Source of the DNA: Mucor racemosus
Lineage: Eukaryota > Mucoromycota > Mucoromycetes > Mucorales > Mucoraceae
Direction: 5' to 3'
Assembly (NCBI GenBank): GCA_027405735.1
Contig: JAPEHQ010000005.1
Location: forward strand, 558,001 to 622,000
Length of the DNA stretch: 64,000 nucleotides
Part shown: positions 21,157 to 32,571 of the stretch, piece after piece
How positions within the stretch are numbered: position 1 is the stretch's first letter
How the letters are laid out: every line of letters begins with the position of its first letter
Notes under the pieces: generated by a model
Databases searched by the model: none
The model's input: the letters and a program-made list of their open reading frames with translations, nothing else
What the model was told of the DNA's origin: nothing
Made by a program: the position numbers and the translations under genes

Positions 21157-24100
21157 ATGATTGCGGAAAATCTGGATATTAAGGAGAAGGGTAATACAAA
21201 AGGCCCAGAAAAAAAATCTTTATGGGCAAGATATGCCTTATGGTTACTTGTACCAATCATACTTGCCGTGTATTTCAGTCAATATAATACTGTATTAGCA
21301 CAAACAAAGCATGAGCGACAAGTTTTGCCTAGTAACGTTAAACCTTTACATTATGATTTGGAATTGACACCTAATTTGGAAACCTTTGTATACAATGGCA
21401 AAGTCAGAGTCAAGTAAAGCGATACGCGTATTTTATTATAAGCATATTACTGATGTACATAACAAGAATAGCCTCAGCATCATTAACGAAACGTCTGTAC
21501 TCGTATTGAATGCTAATGATATTACTATTAGTAGAGCTAATGTAGTTGTAGGCGAATACAAGTAAGCATAGAAGAGTAAATGTTGCATGATTTCAATTAC
21601 TAAACCTGTATAATACCAACAAGCTACTCATCCATTGAAATACAATACGATGATTCCATGGATCAAGTTAGTCTCACGTTTGAGAAGTCGTTATCTCCGG
21701 AATTAATTGTCTTATTGGACATTGATTTTCAAGGTATTTTGAATGATGAAATGAGTGGATTTTATAGATCATCCTATAAAGATGGAAATGGCGATACCAA
21801 GTAAAGTTTTAATAAGTCTGAATTTCATATTATTAAAATCTATAATATAGATACCTGGCTACTACTCAATTTGAAGCAACAGATGCCAGAAGAGCGTTTC
21901 CATGTTGGGATGAGGTACAGTACTGTAGCACCGAATAAATATTTGCAATTTAAAAATTAAAATGATACAATGTAAGCCTTCTTTAAAAGCGACATTTGAT
22001 GTTACATTAAATGTTCCTGGAAATTTGACGGCATTATCAAATATGAATGTCATCTCCGAGGTTACATCTTCACCTGATAACACTATCAAAACTGTAAAAT
22101 ATGCCACAACACCTAGAATGAGTACTTACTTATTAGCATTTATTGTTGGTCCATTTGAATATATTGAAGATTACACAACTGGGGAATTCAATGGTCATCC
22201 TATTCGCACAAGAGTTTATACATTACCAGGTTTTACTAATCAAGGCCGTCATGCTCTCAATGTCGCAACAAAAACACTTGAATACTATGCTCAAGTATTT
22301 GGTGTTCCATATCCTCTTCCAAAGTTGGATTTGGTTGCAATTCCTGATTTTGATGCAGGAGCAATGGAAAATTGGGGTTTAGTTACTTTTCGCACAACAG
22401 CTGTAAGTTGTACATCAAACATATACAAACATAAATTAAATTCTTCAACATAACAGCTTCTTTATGACGAACAAAACTCTGCTTTTGTATACAAAAGACA
22501 AGCAGCATATGTTGTTGCTCATGAGCTTGCTCATCAATGGTTTGGCAATTTAGTTACTATGGAATGGTGGGACCATTTATGGTTAAATGAGGGTTTCGCT
22601 ACTTGGGTTGGCTGGTTTGCTGTAGATCATATATTCCCAGAATGGCGAGTGTGGGTCATGTTCGCAACACAAGACATGCAAGAGGCATTAGGACTTGATG
22701 GCCTGCGTTCCTCACATCCTGTGGAAGTTGCTGTCAATAATCCTTCAGAAATTCATCAAATATTTGATTCAATTTCTTATTTAAAGGGTGCTAGTGTTAT
22801 CAGAATGGTGGATTCATGGCTTACTACACCTGTATTTCTGGCTGGTATTCATAAATATTTGACTCAACATAGACTTGGTAACGCAGCTACTAGTGATTTA
22901 TGGTCTGCTTTGAGCGATGAATCTGGTAAAAATGTTTCTGAATTCATGAACACTTGGATTCAAAGAACTGGAGTAAGAAAACTGAATTATATATTATGAA
23001 TAGCATCTAACACTTTTCATTTTAGTATCCTGTATTAAATGTTACATTGATTGAAAGCGATAAAATTCAAGTAGCTCAATCACGACATTTGTTAACTGGT
23101 GATCTTCAAGAGAGTGAAGATAGGTAAATTAACTATTTTGGTCTGAAAGCATATATATATATATATATATTTAATACAAATATTCAGTACTGTTTGGTGG
23201 GTTCCTTTACGTATTCAAATCTCAAATCAAGTGCAAGATTTCACCTTGACAAACAAAACACAGGAATTCCCTGTTCCAAAAGACATAGCTTTCAAACTGA
23301 ACCAAGGTCAAACCTCTCTTTACCGAGTGAATTACGATGACATTTTGACTCAGCGACTAATTAATGAATTGAAAGAACCTAATTTTGGCGTTCTGGGAGA
23401 TCCAATTGATAGAGCAGGTATTATTTCAGACCTTGGTGTCCTCAGCCAAAGTGGCGAACAATCTACAGTTACTTTTTTGAAGGCTGCAGATTCATTCAAA
23501 AACGAGAAAAACTTTTTGTAAGCACATTTTTGACGCAACATTAATGTATATTCAAACTAATAATCAACCTTGTTAAAAGCGTATTGGCAGAATTAAGCCG
23601 TCAATTAGATGCTGTTGTAGCTTTATGGGAAGAATTTCCAGAAGTTGAGCCTCATCTTCAAGAATTGCGCCGTAATCTATTTGGCCCATTGGCCAAGACA
23701 CTTGGCTGGGAGGACTTGTCAAATGAACCAGAGTTGTATAATTTATTACGAGTACTAGTCATTAGTGAAGCAGGTCTAGCAGGGGAAGCTGATGTAATTG
23801 AAGAGGCCAAAAAGCGTTATAATGAATTTATAAGTGGTGATCATGGCGCTATATCTCCCGATTTAAGAAGTATAGTGTACAGAATCGTATTGAAAAATGC
23901 AGCAGATGAAAAGGAAGAAGGCAAAATTTGGCAAGAGATTTTCAACATTTATAAAGATGATTCTTTTCCTGTAGATCAACAAGTAACAGCCTTGACATCT
24001 CTAGGTTATTATATTAAAAGTGATGCTGTTATCTCCAAAACATTGGAGCTCATTTTAGACGATAAGCAAGTACGTACACAGGATGCTTGGATGTTTTTTA

Positions 24101-24474
24101 AGGGGTAAGTATTACGATAAATTAAAAATAATCGCGACAAAATGACTGATAGCACTACTTTTGTAAAAAGGTTGGGCGCAAATTATATTGCTCGCTACAA
24201 GCTTATTGATTTCTATGAGAAGAACTATGATAAAATATACAAACGCTTTTCAAAATCAATGGGAGCTCTCGGTAATTCCGTCAATTACATGGTTTCTGGT
24301 GTAAATAATCCAGTGAAAATCCAACAAATCGAGAGCTTTTTTGCTACAAAAGATAATCGCGAATATTCTCGAAGTTTAGAAGGATCCTTAGAAAAGGCCA
24401 AGGTCAATGCAGCATTGATTGAACGAGAGGGGATAAATATGCAAAAATGGGCTCGCTCAAAGTTGCAGAAATAG
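21157..24474 (+). CDS. M1-family zinc aminopeptidase, membrane-anchored, 928 aa
   Basis: Ten exons: 21157-21413, 21472-21561, 21624-21800, 21851-21914, 21977-22402, 22457-22972, 23026-23123, 23188-23517, 23580-24104 and 24171-24474 (2,787 nt, all GT-AG, in frame). The first in-frame ATG gives [12 protein letters not shown]; upstream codons in frame have no ATG. A type II anchor lies at residues about 30-50 ([15 protein letters not shown]). The exopeptidase motif DAGAMENWG is at about 323-330. The zinc site HELAHQW is at about 359, with the third ligand in LNEGFATW 18 residues later. An ERAP1-type C domain follows. It removes N-terminal amino acids from peptides on the lumenal or outer side. 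Length is normal for puromycin-sensitive/Ape2-type enzymes. All catalytic motifs are intact. Confidence 0.93.
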
Positions 24475-24578
24475 TGAATATCAACCGATGATATGAATGA
24501 AAGCTGAGTTCAATATATTGAAAGTTTAGCAAAATAAAAAATGAATTATTCTTCTCTCTTTTGTTGTACTTTATAACT

Positions 24579-25716
24579 ATGGAAAAGGAATATTGTCTTG
24601 GTTGGAATTTGGTATACGATGCGTTGAAAAATCATTATTATAAATTTGATGGAACTGTTCAAAGCGCATTTAACCGATTTTATGACCCATTACACTTTTT
24701 TGCGCCAGATTCCTTAACAGTTGGCATACCATTGAGTATTGGTAAAGCCCTCAAACAAGTATAATTATGAAAACAGGCTTATATAATTATAAAAAAATAA
24801 ATATAGGAGCCTGCTTATCATCTGGAAAATGTGAAGTGGTTATGGCTAGACATATATACGAGCAATTGGTTTATTTCATTCATAAAGAGATTCCTCAAGT
24901 TCCAGAATTAGAATTACGAGTTTTAACGCCTGTCCAGTATGAAATTATCGAGCGCTTTGAAGTCTTTACATCAAATGTACTAAGTAAATACCACCAAAAA
25001 GCTAAAAAGAAGAACAAACAATTGGTCAGATTCCGCGAAGCAAAGCAGGAAGAGGAATTGGCTAAGAAGCTTGTAAATTCCAGCAATTACGTTTTCGTAA
25101 GTATTGATGTTGAAGCTTACGAGAAAGATCATTCCATTTTGTTGGAAATTGGATGGTCTATTTACGATGCGAGTACCAAAAAATTTATGGATCAGCATTA
25201 CATCAATGATCAATATCGCCATTTAGTCAATGGTCAGTTTGTCGAAGATCAAAAGGAAAAATTCAATTACGGTACTTCTGTCTGGTGCTCATTAAAGCAA
25301 GCTTTGATTGAATTGAGAAAAGATTTAGACTGGGCTGTGAAGCGCGACGGTGGGTTCGTTCTTGTAGGACATGGTTTGGATAGTGATTTAAAGTATTTAG
25401 CCAAGCAAGGCTTTCTTTGGCCAAGCAAACATAGTACAGACACACATAGTGTCGAAGATTCTGCCAAAGTTGCTATATTGAATACAGATACTATTTATGG
25501 ATCATCTATAAATGATTTGCATAATCCCCCATCACTTGGTAAAACGCTTGCTTTATTTAATATCGAAACATGGAATCTTCATAATGCTGGTAAGTTTTAT
25601 GCATGTTCAAGTATGTATAGTTTAATTAAATTTTGTTTCTGCACTCTATAGGTAATGATGCTCATTATACCCTCTTGCTTCTGTTAAAACTTGTCTCTGA
25701 TAATATTACAATTTAA
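24579..25716 (+). CDS. RNase H-fold 3'-5' exonuclease-like protein (Gfd2/YDR514C type), 336 aa
   Basis: Exons 24579-24741, 24807-25589 and 25652-25716 (1,011 nt). The first donor was set at GG|TAAAG (24742) because only this phase connects to the downstream frame. The C-terminal half is a DEDD-type exonuclease fold: FVSIDVEAYEKD (ExoI, D-x-E), EIGWSIYD, VLVGHGLDSDLKYL (ExoII) and GNDAHYTLLLLLKL (ExoIII-like with D). Between them lies a charged helix rich in Lys (HQKAKKKNKQ). This layout resembles the C-terminal domain of fungal Gfd2/YDR514C proteins, whose substrate is not well defined. The aminopeptidase stop is only 105 bp upstream. Catalytic acids look present, so activity is possible. Confidence 0.68.
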
Positions 25717-26379
25717 TTACGTTTCTCTCTTATTGTTTGTTGTATATATATATGCAATATTTTAAAAAATCAAATAAAAAACTACGTTGTTGAACATTGA
25801 AAAAAAATTTGTGCCATTAATCAGGATGCTGAAGTTGAGGTACCTTATAATCCTATATAAATGTTTGGCATTTAAGATTGCATTATAAGCTGGGAGAACC
25901 CCAGTCAATCCTACATAATAAACTACCACAGCTAAAGATTGATTTTTTTTTGGCAATGTTACAGCGATTTTGTATGCTTTTTGCTTTGATGTGTTATATT
26001 AAAGAAAAGCCAAGCATTTTGATTTTGATTAATTTTTATTGTAGAAGCAAAAAACACTCCACAATCTTTAATTGCTTTTCTTTTTCTAATTGATCAATAA
26101 AAAATATATATTCACTTTATAATTAAAGTTACACTCTATATTCTACGGGCCATATTGACGATGTGATACTACCGGAAAAGGTTATACTTCAAGAGTTAAA
26201 ATGCATTTTGATATTTCCTTACAGGTAACATACCTAGTAAAGTAAAATTTAAATTTTCATCATAGTTTCAATTTTCAAAATCAGTGCATGCCCTTCTTTT
26301 TATAACTAACCCCATATTTAATTCTTTTTAGGATATATACCACTCTAGACAGTACAAAATAATATGAACTGGTCACATC
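25717..26379. other. Intergenic AT-rich spacer
   Basis: No gene or recognisable repeat; only the 3' flank of the exonuclease-like gene. Confidence 0.5.
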
Positions 26380-27518
26380 ATGCTACCTGCTTCTGAATTT
26401 ATGTATTTTATAACCCATGAAAGTCTCAAAAACAGATAAAATTCACTGCTTTCTTCTTGAAAATTGAGTCTCACTTTTCATTCCTGTTCTACTTTTTTTT
26501 TCACTAAATAATACCAAGAAAAAATTATATGCCAATGTACCTGAGATATTCAACTTTAATCCAAAAACAAGTATCTGAAAATATCCTATTTTTTTGCAGT
26601 TGGCATAGCTTTTTCAGTGCTAATGTTTCAGATCCTCACACATATTTCACTGCTAAAAATAAAAAACTTTGAGGCTTCATATCTCTACAGAAAATTAAGC
26701 TAAACCAACACTTTTTTATAATAAAACTTATTTATTTTGAAGTGCTCTATAACATATCTCAGTATAAAAATTATAAGCACTTTTTTTATTTCATTTTTTT
26801 GATATTTTTGTAGTAAATTTCAAAAAATTTGTTATAATGAGCAGTACTTTTTTTTATATTCATGTAATGATCTTAAACGAGCCGAGCTTTTTTTATGCAA
26901 CCGAGCTTTTCTCAAGGCTCGTTCAACCTCGACGAGCTTTTTTTTTGCGCGTGATTAGAGCTCGTTTACCCCACATGAGCTTTTTTGTGCAGCAACTAAA
27001 ACTCATCATCTCAATGCGAGCTTTACTTTACCTTTCCAGTGACAAATATCTAAAGTAAAGCAAACTTCTTATGAATGTCAATTGACAATTATCTAAAGTA
27101 ATAATTTCATATCATTTACTAATTATTCTTTAAATTTGAACTTTTTGAAAAGAAGTCAAAAGCTCGTATTTGTCAAATGAGTTTTTATTAAAGCTCGGCT
27201 CGAGCTCGAGTAATACAAAGCTCGTCCAAGACTCGGCTCGTGTTTTATACCTACATTCATGTCATCAGGCTTGCTGAGCTCTCTCAGACCTCAGACCTAA
27301 TTTAGTTCTTTTCAAAATATTGATTTTTTGTCGAAATATCCTCAAAAATGTGTACAAAAAGATACCCTCGTTTCCAATTTCAGTTTTTTCCTTGTATGCC
27401 CTCATCCCAAATTTTGAATTTGAAAAAATATTGGAAAAGCATCTCGTTTTATCTACAAAAAAATTAGCTAGAAGGTTTAGTAATACCTCTATCAATAGAT
27501 AATATTTTTATGCATTAT
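26380..27518 (+). repeat. Repeat D, copy 1 (carries a MITE insertion)
   Basis: Matches 42238-43258 in the same orientation over about 750 bp (for example GAGTCTCACTTTTCATTCC, ATGCCAATGTACCTGAGATA). It differs by two blocks: a 389-bp insertion here (26865-27253) and about 270 extra bp in copy 2 (about 42316-42596). No conserved reading frame. Confidence 0.8.
26857..27261. mobile_element. 389-bp non-autonomous hAT-like element (MITE)
   Basis: Element 26865-27253, absent from the second copy of repeat D, where one CATTCATG stands at the same point. Here the point is flanked by TATTCATG and CATTCATG (7 of 8 identical). Ends are imperfect inverted repeats (left TAATGATCTTAAACGAGCCG, right reverse complement TAGGTATAAAACACGAGCCG), with clustered GAGCTCG/CGAGCTTT subterminal motifs. 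No coding capacity. Confidence 0.75.
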
Positions 27519-27526
27519 CTTCATTA

Positions 27527-27865
27527 TGTTGCATCCACAGATCTGAGCGCATTCCTTGGTTAAGATTACGACACAGTTTGATATGTTAAGTTATACATTG
27601 CTGTGTATTATGTTATGAAGCTCCGATTATACAGGAATGTGGAACTAGTGTGTGTCACCTAGACTTGATTGGATATATATATATATATATATATATAATT
27701 AGACTCATTTTAGACTAGTCATATAATTAGAGAATGTGAATATAAAAGAAGATGTTTCGATCTTATAATAAAGTTCTTTAGTTTTAGTGTGCTCTTTCGT
27801 GTTATAACAGTTTTCCTTTATTTTTATTAAATGATTTAGTACATATTTTAGCTTTGAGATTGATA
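27527..27865 (+). repeat. LTR-like repeat E, copy 2
   Basis: Inverted relative to 13785-14127. It starts TGTTGCATCCACAGATC, contains a (TA)n run, TATAAAAGAAGA and AATAAAG, and has a TGTT...AACA candidate LTR ending at 27809, although homology continues to about 27865. No TSD or internal retrotransposon genes. Confidence 0.5.
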
Positions 27866-28500
27866 TAATCTCCTGGCGTAACACATTACTTATATCAGAA
27901 GTATGCTTATATATAGTGGAAGTTGCAACATTTTGATGAATAGAAATCACAGGACCAAGATGTTGTGTTTGCCTCAGAATTTTTAAAGGGTTTAAAAGCA
28001 TACTTCATCAAACTTACTTCGATGTTAAATACTCACCATATGCTATTAGTGATTTATCAAAATATGCTTAGGTTAAATAAAATTAGAAATTTAATCAAGT
28101 AAAGAGATATCGTTTATTGGAATAATGAAATTAATAGGGTTTATATACTATTTGATTTGGGGAATTAATGATGTGATAAGGTAGTTTAGATGTTATTTAG
28201 TAGTAATGTGTTATGTTGGTATATCATGTTGGAATATCGCACTGGCGTATTATACTTTTGTACCATGCTTTTAGGAGCATTGTATAGTTAATATTTAATT
28301 AAGGAACTTCCGGTTCCGGATCTGTTATTGTTTACTTTTTTGGATTTGACATAATCCGGTTTAAGAATGATACATCAATTAGTATTATTTTGTTTTTTAT
28401 TTAATTGCTGTATTATTAAGAATCAATTTTTTCATAGCTTATAACAACGACAATCAAATGTTTCTGATTTCAGATTGATATTTATCATACGGTGGGCTGA
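27866..28500. other. Repeat-derived spacer
   Basis: AT-rich; contains the LTR-like motif at about 28103-28145 shared with 13226-13275. No gene. Confidence 0.4.
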
Positions 28501-28557
28501 TGTACGTTTGATACTACTGTAGATGGAACCAATCGATTTAATTTATGGAACTTGAAT
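28501..28557 (+). pseudogene. Dynein intermediate chain remnant, fragment 2 (divergent)
   Basis: Reads CTFDTTVDGTNRFNLWNLN in one frame, matching the LFxxVDGxGRFDLWNLN stretch of dynein intermediate chains. Short and more diverged than the other fragments; it abuts a piece of repeat B at about 28560. Identification rests on this one motif and on the presence of clearer fragments nearby. Confidence 0.5.
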
Positions 28558-28559
28558 TA

Positions 28560-30327
28560 AAACCCTGTTAAATTGCACATTTCAGCCAATGTAAAAGCAG
28601 AGTTACAGCGCATTAATCCATAAACTACTAAACAAAATTAGGCAATATCTGTTATCATAGAAACATGCATTTTCCACCAGAAAAATTATCTGTTATGTCA
28701 TAGATATATTAATAAATTGCAAAAGCGAGCCCGTAGAGCAACACCGTAATTGAGCATAACAAGATTGAATGGCTAAGTCTCTGAAGCTACTATGGTACAG
28801 TATATCTAAGTTTTAAATAAAAAGGCGTTTTTTCAACTTTTCTTGTATTTAACCACATACGATCTGAAAATTCAGTTTTTGTAGCGGACATTTTTGGGCC
28901 TCATTTTATCCTTACCAACACTCATGATTTTGATCAAAAAATAGAAAAATCAAATTTTGACACTAAAATCAACGTTTAGGTATACTACATTGTGAGAGAA
29001 AATTCTAGCCATAGCTAATATACATTTTATAAAAGCTTAATATTAAGTGTTTCGTAATGAAATTTTCTACTTTTGCCCCAAAAACGGATTTTTGATTAAA
29101 GGATTTTCATGTAATATTTTGCAATAAAAAGGTTTGTTGTTTTTTATTGAGAAAATAGAGCGCTAAATTTTGTATATGTGTATATTTTTTATTTTATATT
29201 CGGTAGTATAATTAACCCTAAATTTGCAAAATCTGAAAAAAAAATCTGAAAAATATTAAAATTGATAATCTGAACAAGAATAATTTTCTAAATTAATATG
29301 CCGCTTATAAGCCTTGTAAGTCTTAAAAATAAGAGATTTCATAATACTTGAGAACTTTTTCAAGAATAAATGATGCTGTACCCACTGAATTCAAACTTAT
29401 TACTGTGAATATTTATACATATTAATATTGTGTGGTAGTTTATTTGATAATAATATAGCCTTGCTTTATAATTAATGCGCTAGAGGTGATTTACATTAAG
29501 TTTTAGTCTTACCTCTCCAACATCATAAACATAAACATGGCCATCACTGAAACCTATTGCCGCCTTTTTACCCTCTTTATCCCAAGCCAATTTATTCAAT
29601 GCTTTACCAGAAGTGCAGTAAATAACGAAGTTGTTTACTAAAATAAAAAAAAATATAAAAATAACAACAGTAGATATACAATTATAATCAGCTAAATTTT
29701 TTATTACAAAAGATTTCTGAAGATTTAAAATAATTGAAAAGTATGAGGGTATTTATAGTGATTTGGAGAACTTGGATACCATCAGACTTGAATGGATGTA
29801 TATTTAGTAATCTTCTAGCTTTGAGTACATTGTTATTGATTTAATATTTTGAGGGGTAAATCATGTAGAGCATTGACATCAAGTGTGACAATATCGACCT
29901 TTTTGGGAAATGGTTGTTTTGTTTATTATTGTTATATCTACTTTATGTAATCTTGAGCTAAGTGGTAATTTTTATATGCTTGAATCTTATTTATATTGAT
30001 AGTAGTGCAACTTCAATATAGATGAACAATTGACTAAATTGATATCTTTGTTTATTACTATTATTGATTTGGATAGAATCCTGTTTTGATATATATGTCA
30101 TTTGTGTAATTGATTACACCGTGATCAAGGGTGCTATCATCTACACGACATGTATGGTTCAAAAAGGTATTTCATATTTTTAGCACGCGTTTGTTATTGT
30201 GTTCAATTGAAGCGTTTGTTTATTATTGTTGTTCACATTTCAAGTGGCATTATATTTTATGAGCGACACTTGAAATTTAGGTTATTTTATTATTATCAAG
30301 CGTTTTTAGTATGTAATTCCACTGCAA
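28560..30327 (-). repeat. Composite repeat, inverted copy (B2 fragment plus extended A2)
   Basis: Reverse complement of 3172-4764 joined to the start of B. The B/A junction (about 28735-28790: GCGAGCCCGTAGAGC, GAGCATAACAAGATTGAATG) is uninterrupted, showing the empty site of the hAT insertion found in copy 1. It contains the second well-preserved dynein exon (29513-29637). Confidence 0.85.
29513..29637 (-). pseudogene. Captured dynein intermediate chain exon, fragment 3 (best preserved)
   Basis: On the minus strand an acceptor (TATTTTAG) precedes 29637 and a donor (GTAAGA) follows 29513. The 125-nt exon is open and reads SGKALNKLAWDKEGKKAAIG then FSDGHVYVYDVGE, very close to the conserved end of dynein intermediate chain WD repeats. 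Homologous to 3877-4013 in inverted orientation. No other exons of the gene adjoin it in proper order. Confidence 0.75.
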
Positions 30328-30439
30328 TGAGGTTTATGAACAGTCTTTTTTTCAATGAAAATTCTGATCTTTGATTGCCTCGTGTCCCTTTTTTAAAATT
30401 ATTATTTTCAGTATATATAGATAGAACTAGTTGCTCAAT

Positions 30440-30682
30440 ATTGCTACTGCGCTCTATTATGGCGTCGCCCTGTGGGCTCTCGCTTTTGCAATTTTTTTAA
30501 TGAATGTATCATGGCTTACAGCTCTATCTCGTTACGCTCAATTAGTCGAAAAATGTATATTTATAAAATAAATATGAATGAGGTTTATAAACATCCTTTT
30601 TTTCAATGAAAATTCTGCCCTTTTTTTGGCCTGCCCCCTTTTTTTTTAAAAAAACCCGCCTTTTGTAGAATATTATTGAAAA
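30440..30682 (+). repeat. Repeat C, copy 1
   Basis: Shared in reverse complement with about 38157-38431. It contains two GCGTCGCC/GAGC-type motifs (about 30450-30500, 30520-30545), a GGCCTGCCCCC run and an A-rich tract, and leads directly into a dynein fragment. The site corresponding to the Tc1 insertion at 38432 is empty here (about 30415-30435). Confidence 0.75.
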
Positions 30683-30840
30683 TCATCTGCTATCCCGCCT
30701 CTTTGCTCATTTAAACACGCAGACAATTATTTGTATGATTTGACAGGGCCTCCTACACATTCCACCTTGTTTGGTATTGTAGATGAAACCGGCCAATTTG
30801 ATTTATGGAATTTTATAACAATAAATTTGAATCGACTGGG
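30683..30840 (+). pseudogene. Captured dynein intermediate chain exon, fragment 4
   Basis: Open frame reading SSAIPPLCSFKHADNYLYDL then PPTHSTLFGIVDETGQFDLWNF. It matches the penultimate WD repeat of dynein intermediate chain (FxxHxDYVYDxxWSPxHPxLF then VDGxGRFDLWNL). One conserved Trp is changed (TGG to GGG, giving GPP). The frame then runs into repeat A at CTGGGTACAGC without a splice site. In the intact gene this exon lies just before the exon seen at 29513-29637 (family knowledge). Confidence 0.75.
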
Positions 30841-31455
30841 TACAGCATCGTAAATTCTTGAAAAGGTTCTCAAGTATTATAAAATCTCTTATTTTTAAGA
30901 CTTAAAGGGCTTATAAGCGGAATATTAATTTAGAAAATTATTTTTCTCCAGATCATCAATTTTGACATTTTTTAATTTTTTTATTTCTGGTTTTGCAAAT
31001 CTAGAGTTAATTATACTTCCAATTATAAAAACAAAAAATATACACATATACAGAATCTAGCGCTCTATTTGCTCAATAAAAAATAACAAACATTTTTATT
31101 GCAAAATATTACATGAAAATCCTTTAATCAAAAAACCGTTTTTGGGCCAAAAATACAAATTTTCATTATACAATTTTTCATATTAAGCTTTTATAAAATG
31201 TGTATTAGCTATGGCTACAATTTTCTCTCATAATGTAGTATATTTAAACGTTTATTTTGGTATCAAAATTTGATTTTTCTATTTTTTGATCAAAATCATG
31301 AGTGTTGGTAAGGGTAGAATGAACTCCAAAAATGTCCGCTACAAAAACTGAATTTTCAGACTGCGCATGGTTAAATATAAGAAAAGTCGAAAAAAGGAAA
31401 AAAACTTTTTTATTTAAAACTTAGATATATCATAGTATAAGAGACTTAGCCGCTC
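30835..31455 (+). repeat. Repeat A, copy A3
   Basis: Same orientation as 4140-4764, from TGGGTACAGCATCG to AGAGACTTAGCC. It is followed by a short, diverged B start (31456-31515, CTCGCTATGCTCAATTATGG), again an empty hAT site. Confidence 0.85.
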
Positions 31456-31515
31456 GATCTCGCTATGCTCAATTATGGCGTTGCCCTGCAGGCTAGATTT
31501 TGCAAGTTTCTTAAT

Positions 31516-32160
31516 GAATATGCAGTAATTTATATAAAAACAGACAGTTTTTTTTTAATAGAAAAATGTTGGTTTATGAACAGCCATTATTAACAAAAAA
31601 GAAATTCAATCTGTTTTCAATAAAAATTTCAATGTTTTGATGGGGCTGTCCCCTTTTTTTTTAAAAAAAACAACATTTGTAGTATATATATAAAGGATTG
31701 TTTTGAGAAACACTGAAACTTTCTATTGCATTACTGTGCCCGGATCAATACTACATTATTTAATCTAAAGCAATACTATAAATTAACAATTCCTCTCCAC
31801 TCTTATAACTTTCCTTTATGCACATTTAGCTAGCTATAAAAATGCAATTACCAACTGAACAAATAGCTTTGGTATAATGATATTAAGTAATAGCAAAATA
31901 ATTCAATTTAAAAACTTCAATAAAAGTTGATTCATGTTTTAAACTAAAAAATATAGTGTACATTAAATCGTAAATCTTAGCCCTCAAATTAAACTATGCA
32001 TTATTATTATACAATATTTAAAATAACATTTGCATATACAGTATACATAATATGATACACTTATTGAAAGCTTCGTTGGGCCAGCTGCAATAAAAAAAAC
32101 TGCATTCCAATATATAACGATATCATTCTGATGAGATAAAAGAATTTCCTTGGAGTGAAG
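31516..32160. other. Repeat-flanking AT-rich spacer
   Basis: Contains a diverged piece (about 31560-31690) resembling repeat C flanks (CAATAAAAATTTCAATG, GGGGCTGTCCCC). No gene. Confidence 0.4.
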
Positions 32161-32179
32161 TTGGTAGTAGTAAGTATCT

Positions 32180-32571
32180 ATCGATCAAGAGCATAATTTG
32201 ACTCTGGAGCTGGAGAGAACTGCGTTTGGTTATGGTGTAAACGTTCATCATTGTCACGAAATGAGAGGGGCTGATAGATTGTTATTTGAGGCATTTCGTA
32301 GTAGTGGCGGTAAAACCAAAGAAGATAGCAATAGCTGGGATGATGAAACATATGTTGCATTGGCTATTCTTCCATGTGCTAGTAAAATGACATCCTTTTG
32401 TCGTAAGTAAATTTTAGTAATGATAAATTATGAAAAAAGCTTGACTTAATTGCCTTTTTTATCTCTTTAGAATTGTCGATGGAGACCCCCACTCCTCAAA
32501 GTACGAAAAAGATCATTACGAAGTTCTACATCAATCAAAATGCGAGGAATTCAGCAAGTTGATGCAGAAAT
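32180..32571 (+). pseudogene. Unrecognised gene remnant, possibly two exons
   Basis: An open stretch (about 32192-32408) reads LTLELERTAFGYGVNVHHCH, then MRGADRLLFEAFRSSGGK and WDDETYVALAILPC. A GTAAGT follows at about 32403 and a TTTAG at 32470, after which another frame reads PHSSKYEKDHYEVLHQSKCE and stops at 32571. Codon use looks coding-like, but no start, promoter or complete domain is visible. I do not recognise the family; a fragment of a transposon-encoded protein or a decayed host gene are both possible. Confidence 0.35.
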
